Assembly (NCBI GenBank): GCA_019416395.1
Contig: DXXH01000002.1
Span: 1-6,992 of the forward strand
DNA from: Clostridiales bacterium
GTDB taxonomy: Bacteria; Bacillota; Clostridia; Oscillospirales; Acutalibacteraceae
Reading direction: 5' to 3'
Length of the DNA: 6,992 nt
The position numbers and the translations under genes are program-made. Position 1 is the stretch's first letter; every line of letters begins with the position of its first letter. The notes beneath the pieces were generated by a model. The model was not told the DNA's origin and ran no database searches. It saw only the letters and a list, made by a program, of their open reading frames with translations. Positions 1 to 5,274 of the stretch are shown piece after piece.

Positions 1-14
1 GGCTTTTCGGCAGG

Positions 15-44
15 TTTTTCTGGTCTTAGAGGAATTTTTCTGGT
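15..44 (+). repeat. Direct repeat TTTTTCTGGT, two copies 20 bp apart
   Basis: The exact 10-mer TTTTTCTGGT occurs at 15-24 and again at 35-44, a period of 20 bp or about two helical turns. The second copy runs into the candidate extended -10 element and the first covers the -35 position. This is the geometry of a regulator bound twice on one DNA face. That role is inferred; T-rich repeats also arise by chance or from the T-tract of an upstream terminator outside the window. Confidence 0.4.
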
Positions 45-49
45 ATACT
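21..49 (+). promoter_or_regulatory. Candidate extended -10 promoter for the DUF1538/PII-like operon
   Basis: TATACT at 44-49 is one mismatch from the TATAAT consensus and is preceded by TG at 41-42, giving an extended -10 (TGGTATACT). The hexamer 17 bases upstream (TGGTCT, 21-26) is a poor -35, so the extended -10 would carry most of the recognition. Transcription would start near base 56, leaving a leader of about 90 bases. A second AT-rich stretch (TTATAA, 53-58) is less well placed. No other promoter-like sequence was seen before the gene. Confidence 0.4.
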
Positions 50-91
50 TATTTATAAAGTAATAGTTTCCACTTACGCAAAACCCTTTTC

Positions 92-118
92 GCGCAAAGC
101 GCACCCGAGTCAGCGGGT
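92..118 (+). other. Two adjacent small hairpins in the leader of the DUF1538 gene
   Basis: GCGC (92-95) and GCGC (99-102) flank an AAA loop. Immediately after, ACCCG (103-107) and CGGGT (114-118) form a perfect 5-bp stem around the loop AGTCAG. The second stem ends 15 bases before the ribosome binding site. Neither is followed by a T-run, so they do not look like a finished terminator. They could be a simple leader structure. I recognise no known riboswitch class. A similar hairpin follows the operon at 2408-2424. Confidence 0.35.
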
Positions 119-146
119 AAAATCCAAGTGAAAGAGAAGTGCATCA

Positions 147-1685
147 ATGCGGAAAAACTTAAAAGCAAAAACATTGGAATCCCTTTCTTCGGTAATGCCC
201 ATCACAGTCATTGTGCTGCTGTTGAGCTTTACCTTGGCTCCCGACATGCCGGTGGGTACCTTGATGATGTTCCTGCTGGGAGCCATCCTTCTGATTTTGG
301 GAATGGGCCTGTTCTCTTTAGGCGCCGACATGGCCATGATGCCCATGGGCGACAGTGTGGGCGGAGAAGTGGTGCGGTTCGGCAAGCGTTCCGTCTGGCC
401 GATCATTCCCCTGGTGTTCTTGATTGGCGCCTTTATTACCATGGCGGAACCGGATTTACAGGTTTTGGCAAACCAAGTTCCCGCCGTACCCGACATGGTG
501 ATTATCCTCACCGTGGCGGCAGGGGTAGGCGTATTTCTGGTTTTATCGGTAATCCGCACCTTGAAGTGGAAAATCCCCCTGAACAACCTGCTGTTGGTTT
601 TTTACATCGGGGTATTTGTCCTGGCCCTGTTTATCCCCAAAGAATTCCTGGCTGTCGCTTTTGACGCTGGTGGCGTGACTACCGGCCCAATCACCGTGCC
701 TTTCATTATGGCCTTAGGCATCGGCGTAGCTTCCAGCCATCAGGCCAACCAGCAGGCTGAGGACAACAGCTTCGGCATGGTTGCCCTTTGCAGTGTAGGT
801 CCCATTCTGGCCGTGCTGATTATGGGTATCTGCCTTAGCGGGACTGAAATCACCTACACCCCCTTCACCATTACGGGTACGTACACGTCCCGGGAAGCGG
901 GCCTGCAATTCTTAATGGGTTTTCCGGAATACATGCGGGAAGTTGCTGTCGGACTTTTGCCTGTGGTGATCTTTTTCGCCATTTTCCAAATTTTCTCCCT
1001 GCATCTGAAAAAGGATTCCCTCATCCGGCTATTGGTGGGAATTGCCTATACATACGTGGGACTGGTGCTGTTCCTCACAGGCGTGAATGTGGGCTTCATG
1101 CCTGCCGGTAACTATTTGGGCAGCACCATTGGCTCCCTGGAGTACAACTGGATTCTGATTCCCATCGGCATGGTGGTGGGTTACTTCATCGTGGCGGCGG
1201 AACCAGCGGTTCATGTGTTGAACAAGCAAGTGGAAGAAGTGACCGGCGGCGCCGTGCCCCAAAAAGCTATGAACCTGAGCTTGTCCATCGGTGTAGCCAT
1301 TTCCGTGGGCTTGGCTATGGTGCGGGTACTCACTGGAATTTCCATATTGCGGTTCCTGATCCCCGGCTATGCCATTGCCCTGCTGCTCTCCCGGAAAGTT
1401 CCCAAAATTTTCACAGCCATCGCCTTTGACTCCGGCGGCGTGGCCAGCGGCCCCATGACTGCCACCTTCCTGTTGCCTTTCGCCATGGGGGCTTGCAGCG
1501 CCTTGGGCGGCAATGTGCTGACAGACGCTTTCGGCATTGTGGCCATGGTCGCCATGACTCCCCTGGTGACTATTCAGTGCCTGGGCGCATTGTACCAGCG
1601 GCGGCTGCGCCATACAGTGGAGGTCACCGAGGCCGAAGCTTCCACCATGTCCTCTGAGGACATCATCGAGTTTGACGACGTGTAA
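147..1685 (+). CDS. DUF1538 family polytopic membrane protein, probable transporter
   Basis: This 512-residue protein is almost entirely hydrophobic, with about 12-14 membrane segments. I recognise it as DUF1538, a glycine-rich bacterial membrane family of unknown substrate. It is an internal duplication of about 250 residues. The motif AEPDLQVLANQV (100-111) recurs as AEPAVHVLNKQV (351-362), FDAGGVTTGP (172-181) recurs as FDSGGVASGP (427-436), and a G-LF-G-MP-G block at 50-72 recurs at 303-325. Helix-breaking Gly-Pro motifs next to an acidic residue in both halves resemble paired substrate-site loops of secondary transporters; that role is inferred. Basic residues fall in different loops in the two halves, suggesting opposite topology. 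The tail (484-512) starts basic and ends acidic. The ATG has a modest GAGAAG ribosome site (134-139) 7 bases upstream. The PII-like gene follows after 12 bases, suggesting a regulated transport system. Family call firm; transport function likely; substrate unknown. Confidence 0.85.
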   Translation: MRKNLKAKTLESLSSVMPITVIVLLLSFTLAPDMPVGTLMMFLLGAILLILGMGLFSLGADMAMMPMGDSVGGEVVRFGKRSVWPIIPLVFLIGAFITMAEPDLQVLANQVPAVPDMVIILTVAAGVGVFLVLSVIRTLKWKIPLNNLLLVFYIGVFVLALFIPKEFLAVAFDAGGVTTGPITVPFIMALGIGVASSHQANQQAEDNSFGMVALCSVGPILAVLIMGICLSGTEITYTPFTITGTYTSREAGLQFLMGFPEYMREVAVGLLPVVIFFAIFQIFSLHLKKDSLIRLLVGIAYTYVGLVLFLTGVNVGFMPAGNYLGSTIGSLEYNWILIPIGMVVGYFIVAAEPAVHVLNKQVEEVTGGAVPQKAMNLSLSIGVAISVGLAMVRVLTGISILRFLIPGYAIALLLSRKVPKIFTAIAFDSGGVASGPMTATFLLPFAMGACSALGGNVLTDAFGIVAMVAMTPLVTIQCLGALYQRRLRHTVEVTEAEASTMSSEDIIEFDDV

Positions 1686-1700
1686 GGAGGATCTGTGATG
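1685..1700 (+). promoter_or_regulatory. Ribosome binding site deciding the start of the PII-like gene
   Basis: AGGAGG at 1685-1690 begins on the last base of the preceding stop codon. Two in-frame starts follow: GTG at 1695 (4-base spacer) and ATG at 1698 (7-base spacer). The ATG has normal spacing and is the stronger codon, so I place the start at 1698. The alternative adds only one residue. The overlap with the upstream stop fits translational coupling of the two genes. Confidence 0.75.
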
Positions 1701-2390
1701 AACGTGGAACATTTCAAACTGCTGATCACCATTGTGGACCGTGGAAAAGGCAGCAAAGCCGTGGACTTATACCGTGCCCATCATCTTCATTTTGACTTTG
1801 CCTGTTTAGGCGCTGGCACGGCCAGCTCTAAAATTCTCAACTATTTCGGACTGGACGAAACCGCCAAAGAACTGGTATGGACCTTGAGCCCTGTCAGCCG
1901 CCTTCCACGGCTGCTACCGGAAATCCGCCGGGTCTTGGATCTGGATACGCCGGGAAAGGGGATCCTGTTCACCATACCCCTGACGGGGATCAGCGCCCAG
2001 ATACCGTCTGTGCTCATCAAGCCGGAATACGAAAAGGAGGAACCGACCATGGAAGAAGCGAAAACCCCTTCCCAGGGACACCCCTACCAGCTGGTACTGA
2101 CCATCGTGAACCGGGGCTGTTCCGACCAAGTGATGGAAGCGGCCCGCACTGCCGGAGCCAAGGGCGGCACAGTCATCAACGCCCGCCGGGTGGGCTATGA
2201 GGACCTGCAAAACGTGTTGGGCTTTACTTTGCAGCCGGAAAAAGAAATCGTGGCCATTCTGGTCCCCCGGGAGCAGAAATTGCCCTTGATGCAGGCCATC
2301 AACCGGGAAGCCGGATTAAAAACCGACTGCCGGGGCGTGCTCTTTTCCCTGCCTGTGGACGACATCATCGGTTTGCAGGATTTCCTGTAA
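1698..2390 (+). CDS. Tandem two-domain PII-like signalling protein
   Basis: This 230-residue soluble protein has two repeats of the PII (GlnB-like) ferredoxin-like fold. Domain 1 spans about 6-100: strand FKLLITIVDRG, and a B-loop-like segment DTPGKGILFTIPL at 83-95. Domain 2 spans about 130-228: strand YQLVLTIVNRG, helix, AGAKGGTVINARR at 152-164, strand EIVAILVP at 183-190, and KTDCRGVLFSLPV at 208-220. PII proteins are trimers that bind nucleotides between subunits and contact transporters or enzymes through the T-loop. Here the T-loop region is short in both domains and I see no counterpart of the uridylylated Tyr51 segment, so classical nitrogen control is unlikely. The linker (about 101-128) is charged and encodes an internal ribosome site and Met118. 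With the DUF1538 gene just upstream, the likely role is sensing a metabolite or nucleotide and gating that membrane protein. This partnership is inferred from gene context. Fold call good; ligand unknown. Confidence 0.8.
   Translation: MNVEHFKLLITIVDRGKGSKAVDLYRAHHLHFDFACLGAGTASSKILNYFGLDETAKELVWTLSPVSRLPRLLPEIRRVLDLDTPGKGILFTIPLTGISAQIPSVLIKPEYEKEEPTMEEAKTPSQGHPYQLVLTIVNRGCSDQVMEAARTAGAKGGTVINARRVGYEDLQNVLGFTLQPEKEIVAILVPREQKLPLMQAINREAGLKTDCRGVLFSLPVDDIIGLQDFL
2034..2051 (+). promoter_or_regulatory. In-frame internal Shine-Dalgarno and ATG between the two PII-like domains
   Basis: AAGGAGG at 2034-2040 is a perfect Shine-Dalgarno. After an 8-base spacer comes ATG at 2049-2051, in frame with the surrounding gene (codon 118). 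Initiation here would make a 113-residue protein containing only the second PII-like domain, the normal size of a free PII subunit. The sequence also encodes Lys-Glu-Glu in a charged linker, so it could be coincidental or the relic of two once-separate genes. Its use is not shown by sequence alone. Confidence 0.45.
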
Positions 2391-2407
2391 TTTTCCCCCG
2401 CTTGCTC

Positions 2408-2424
2408 TACCCAGTCACCGGGTA
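2408..2424 (+). other. Small hairpin after the PII-like gene
   Basis: TACCC (2408-2412) and GGGTA (2420-2424) form a 5-bp stem around the loop AGTCACC, 17 bases after the stop codon. It lies just before the large terminator stem. It resembles the leader hairpin at 103-118 in both stem and loop (AGTCA in each). No function is recognised. Confidence 0.35.
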
Positions 2425-2428
2425 TAAT

Positions 2429-2476
2429 AAAACCACCCTCTGTACAGAAACACTCCTGTACGAAGGGTGGTTTTTT
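2429..2476. terminator. Bidirectional intrinsic terminator between convergent operons
   Basis: AAAACCACCCT (2429-2439) is perfectly complementary to AGGGTGGTTTT (2464-2474), giving 11 bp. After one mismatch and a wobble pair, GTACAG (2442-2447) pairs with CTGTAC (2456-2461) around an 8-base loop. On the + strand the stem ends in six T residues (2471-2476), ending the DUF1538/PII-like unit 38 bases after its last stop. On the - strand the stem is followed by TTTTATTAT, so it can also end the ATP synthase operon, whose last stop is 26 bases before it. No other terminator is visible here. Confidence 0.92.
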
Positions 2477-2500
2477 ACTGGGACTTTTTAAGTCTTCCCA

Positions 2501-2908
2501 TCACTGGGGGGACTTGGATTTCAAACGGGCCAAAGCCCGGGACAAGGCAGCCTGGGTCTGATAATACTCACGCTGGCTCTGCTTCTGACGCAGCCGCTCT
2601 TCTGCCCGGCGTTTCGCCGCCAAGGCACGGTTGCGGTCAATGTCTTCCGGACGCTCGATGGTGGCAGCCAAAAGGATCACACGTTCCGGCATGACTTCCA
2701 CGCAGCCATCGCTGACCACGGCTTCATGCCAGGCGCCTTCCCCGTCCTGGAACCGCACAACTCCCGCCATAATGGCGGTTACCATGGGTTCGTGGTCGGG
2801 AAGCACACCGTAAGAACCGTCCAGGGCCGGTAAAACGATTTGCTGAGCGTTGCCCGAAAAGAAGATATCCTGAGGGGAAACCATCTCCAAATAGAATGTA
2901 GACGCCAT
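2501..2908 (-). CDS. atpC: F1F0 ATP synthase epsilon subunit
   Basis: This 135-residue protein is full length for the family. Epsilon sits on the central stalk of the F1 head at the membrane face, couples rotation to the c-ring and can inhibit ATP hydrolysis. The N-terminal beta-sandwich (about 1-84) carries the conserved turn GSYGVLPDHEP at 31-41. The C-terminal helical hairpin (about 87-132) is rich in Arg, Glu and Gln. IDRNRA at 90-95 matches the I/L-D-x-x-R-A motif linked to ATP binding by epsilon in Bacillus species, suggesting an ATP-sensing form; this is inference from the motif. It is the last gene of the operon. Its ATG follows a G-rich ribosome site (AAGGGGGG, 2915-2922) overlapping the atpD stop codon, with a 12-base intergenic gap, so translation is probably coupled to atpD. 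Confidence 0.96.
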   Translation of the reverse strand: MASTFYLEMVSPQDIFFSGNAQQIVLPALDGSYGVLPDHEPMVTAIMAGVVRFQDGEGAWHEAVVSDGCVEVMPERVILLAATIERPEDIDRNRALAAKRRAEERLRQKQSQREYYQTQAALSRALARLKSKSPQ

Positions 2909-2920
2909 CAGAATCCCCCC

Positions 2921-4315
2921 TTACGCTTGTTCCTTGCTCTTCTGCCAAACCTCTTCAATGGTGCCCATATTGTTAAACGCCACTTCCGGAACCTTATCCA
3001 GCTCGCCGCCCAAAATGGCCTCAAAGCCCTTAATGGTGTCCTCTACAGCCACATAACGGCCCTCTTTGCCGGTAAAGGCCTGGGCCACGAAGAAGGGCTG
3101 GGAGAAGAAACGCTGAATCTTCCGGGCCCGGCTCACCGTCAGCTTGTCGTCATCGGAAAGCTCTTCCATGCCCAGAATGGCGATAATGTCCTGCAATTCC
3201 CGGTACCGCTGCAAAACTTCCTGGGTTGCCCGGGCCACATCGTAGTGGCGCTGGCCTACCACGTCGGGCTCCAACACCCGGGAGGTGGACTCCAACGGAT
3301 CCACAGCGGGATAAATGCCCTGCTCCACGATCTTACGGGACAACACAGTGGTGGCGTCCAAGTGGGCGAAGGTGGTAGCGGGAGCCGGGTCGGTCAAGTC
3401 GTCGGCAGGAACGTAAACAGCCTGCACCGAGGTGATGGACCCGTTCTTGGTAGAAGTGATCCGCTCCTGCAAGGCGCCCATTTCGTTGGCCAGGGTGGGC
3501 TGATAGCCCACGGCGGAAGGAAGTCGTCCCATCAGGGCGGAAACTTCCGAACCAGCCTGGACGTACCGGAAAATATTGTCGATGAACAGCAGCACGTTCT
3601 GATGCTCATGGTCACGGAAATACTCGGCCATGGTCAGACCGGTCAAAGCCACCCGCATACGGGCTCCAGGGGGCTCGTTCATCTGACCAAAGACTAGGGC
3701 GGTCTTCTCGATAACCCCGGACTCTGTCATCTCGCGCCACAAGTCGTTGCCCTCACGGGTACGCTCGCCTACGCCGGTGAAAATGGAATAGCCGCCATGC
3801 TCGGTGGCGATGTTACGGATCAATTCCTGAATCAACACGGTCTTGCCCACGCCGGCGCCGCCAAACAGGCCGATCTTACCGCCTTTGGCGTAAGGAGCCA
3901 GCAGGTCAATGACCTTGATGCCTGTTTCCAGGATCTCCACAGTGGAACTCTGCTCCACAAACGCCGGGGCGTCCCGGTGAATGGGCCAGCGCTCCTGGCA
4001 ATCTGCCGGGCCCTTATCGTCGATGGGATTGCCCAGCACATTGAACATACGGCCCAGGGTTCCTTCCCCCACAGGCACGCTGATAGGGCCCCCTGTGGCG
4101 GTCACCGTCATACCCCGGGTCAAGCCTTCGCTGGTAGCCAGGGTGATGCAGCGCACAGCGCCGTCCCCCAAATGCTTCAGCACTTCCAACACCTGGGTTT
4201 CCCCGCCGTTTTCCACGGTCAGCGCGTCATAGATCTTGGGCAGCTTCCCGCTTTCAAACTGAACGTCCACCACAGGTCCCATGACCTGTAGCACCTTCCC
4301 TTGATTTTCTTCCAT
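2921..4315 (-). CDS. atpD: F1F0 ATP synthase beta subunit (catalytic)
   Basis: At 464 residues this is a normal-length catalytic beta subunit, three copies of which alternate with alpha in the F1 hexamer and make ATP. The N-terminal beta-barrel spans about 1-80. The nucleotide-binding domain has Walker A GGAGVGKT at 152-159, the catalytic Glu in GVGERTREG (Glu184), Walker B LLFID at 242-246, and the adenine-contacting Tyr in YPAVDP (Tyr335). The C-terminal helical domain carries the torque lever as EELSDDD (384-390), a conservative variant of DELSEED. The segment FRYVQAGSEVSALMGR (249-264) has Val where most homologues have Thr. All catalytic residues are present. It lies 68 bases after atpG, the longest gap in this operon, and that gap contains two perfect hairpins, one covering the ribosome site. 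This may tune the beta:gamma ratio. Confidence 0.98.
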   Translation of the reverse strand: MEENQGKVLQVMGPVVDVQFESGKLPKIYDALTVENGGETQVLEVLKHLGDGAVRCITLATSEGLTRGMTVTATGGPISVPVGEGTLGRMFNVLGNPIDDKGPADCQERWPIHRDAPAFVEQSSTVEILETGIKVIDLLAPYAKGGKIGLFGGAGVGKTVLIQELIRNIATEHGGYSIFTGVGERTREGNDLWREMTESGVIEKTALVFGQMNEPPGARMRVALTGLTMAEYFRDHEHQNVLLFIDNIFRYVQAGSEVSALMGRLPSAVGYQPTLANEMGALQERITSTKNGSITSVQAVYVPADDLTDPAPATTFAHLDATTVLSRKIVEQGIYPAVDPLESTSRVLEPDVVGQRHYDVARATQEVLQRYRELQDIIAILGMEELSDDDKLTVSRARKIQRFFSQPFFVAQAFTGKEGRYVAVEDTIKGFEAILGGELDKVPEVAFNNMGTIEEVWQKSKEQA

Positions 4316-4331
4316 GAAAGGAACCCCTTTC
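4316..4331 (-). promoter_or_regulatory. Hairpin enclosing the atpD ribosome binding site
   Basis: In the mRNA direction GAAAGG (4331-4326), loop GGTT, and CCTTTC (4321-4316) form a perfect 6-bp stem ending directly at the atpD ATG. The purine-rich ribosome site GAAAGGGG (4331-4324, 8-base spacer) lies within the stem and loop. Folding would hide the site, so initiation may depend on ribosomes arriving from atpG or on an alternative fold. The base pairing is seen directly; the control role is inferred. Confidence 0.5.
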
Positions 4332-4341
4332 TATCTGGTCT

Positions 4342-4359
4342 CGGGGAGAAAACTCCCCG
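4342..4359 (-). other. Hairpin in the atpG-atpD intergenic region
   Basis: CGGGGAG (4342-4348) and CTCCCCG (4353-4359) form a perfect 7-bp GC-rich stem with a four-base loop (TTTT in the mRNA direction). No T-run follows in the direction of transcription, so it is not a standard terminator. It could stabilise the downstream atpD-atpC mRNA end after processing, or attenuate transcription slightly; both are inferences. Confidence 0.55.
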
Positions 4360-4383
4360 GTAAATTTCCAAAAATATACCCGG

Positions 4384-5274
4384 TCACAGCTGAGTCAGGC
4401 CCGCAGCACCGCCGGCGATCTCCGTGATCTCCTGGGTAATGGCTCCCTGCCGGGCCCGGTTGAACTCCAGGGACAAGGATTTCAGCATGTCCCGGGCGCT
4501 GTCCGAGGCGGAATCCATTGCCGCCATACGGGAATTCTGCTCGCTGCAGAAGGACTCCACCAGGGCGCTGAACAGATAGCCTTTGATCACACCGGGCACC
4601 AACACATTGAGCACAGCTTCCTTAGAAGGCTCATACCGCACCACGTCCCGGTACTGGTCAGCCCCGCTTATCCCCCGCCGGGCGCTGAGCATAGCCCGGT
4701 CCAAGGGCAGCAGCTTGATGATTTCCGGCTCCATGCGCATAGCGGAATAGGAATGGGTAAACACCAGATAAATTTCATCTAAGGCGCCCCGCTCGTACAG
4801 GTCCACCATGGTATCCGCGATCTCACGGGCACGGTCGATGGTGGGATCCTGGGCGGTGTACATGAATTCCGCGTCAATGGGGATATTCTTTTTCTCGAAA
4901 TAGTGCCGCCCCATCTGGCCAATCAAAAACAGGGTGGAATCCTTCTTCCGGGCCAGATAGCTTTCCGCCAGCTTCAACACGTTGTGGTTGTACGCTCCCG
5001 CCAGGCCCTTATCGCCGGTAACCACGATAAAGCCCGTCTTCCGCTCGTCCTTTGGCTTGTTGTGGCCGTCGATAAACCGGTGTTCCAGATCCGGGGAGTG
5101 CCGGAAAATGTCCAGCACGGTTTTGGCCAAACGGTCAAAGTAAGGCTCCACCTCAGCAAGCTGCTTCCGGGCCTTCTTCACCTTGGCGGAAGAGATCAGG
5201 TACATGGCGTTGGTGATTTTCAGCGTCTGCTCAACGCTTTTCATACGGTTGCGGATTTCCGTTATGCTTGCCAT
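4384..5274 (-). CDS. atpG: F1F0 ATP synthase gamma subunit (rotor shaft)
   Basis: This 296-residue protein is the asymmetric central shaft that turns inside the alpha3beta3 ring. The N-terminal helix has the family signature in clostridial form, ITEIRNRMKSVEQTLKITNAM (about 4-24) followed by YLISSAKVKKARK. The middle Rossmann-like part includes VVTGDKGLAGAYNHNV (84-99), matching the conserved G-D-x-G-L-x-G-x-[YF]-N motif. The C-terminal helix (about 238-290) has SEQNSRMAAMDSASDSA (244-260) and ends FNRARQGAITQEITEIAGGA. The ATG lies inside the end of atpA with a 13-base overlap; AGGTGAG at 5281-5287 is its ribosome site, located within atpA, so the two are translationally coupled. Length and motifs are normal; no defects were seen. 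Confidence 0.97.
   Translation of the reverse strand: MASITEIRNRMKSVEQTLKITNAMYLISSAKVKKARKQLAEVEPYFDRLAKTVLDIFRHSPDLEHRFIDGHNKPKDERKTGFIVVTGDKGLAGAYNHNVLKLAESYLARKKDSTLFLIGQMGRHYFEKKNIPIDAEFMYTAQDPTIDRAREIADTMVDLYERGALDEIYLVFTHSYSAMRMEPEIIKLLPLDRAMLSARRGISGADQYRDVVRYEPSKEAVLNVLVPGVIKGYLFSALVESFCSEQNSRMAAMDSASDSARDMLKSLSLEFNRARQGAITQEITEIAGGAAGLTQL

Noticed and set aside
250..264. Thr-to-Val change in the beta subunit FRYVQAGSEVSA segment (protein residues)
   Set aside because: Walker motifs, catalytic Glu and neighbouring signature residues are intact; one conservative change is more likely lineage variation than altered function.
128..664. A 178-codon + strand frame overlapping the start of the DUF1538 gene
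   Set aside because: It starts just upstream but shares its sequence out of frame, is Arg/Gly/His-rich, lacks a ribosome site and matches no family I know.
1029..1712. A 227-codon - strand open frame opposite the DUF1538 gene
   Set aside because: Extremely His/Gly/Gln-rich, the mirror of a hydrophobic membrane gene; no ribosome site or domain.
2482..2494. Small inverted repeat GACTT-TTT-AAGTC just after the atpC stop
   Set aside because: Only 5 bp and AT-rich, with no T-run in the right place; the strong stem next to it explains termination.
2840..3697. A 285-codon + strand open frame opposite atpD and the start of atpC
   Set aside because: Shadow frame of atpD; no recognisable domain, and composition is typical of reverse-strand reading.
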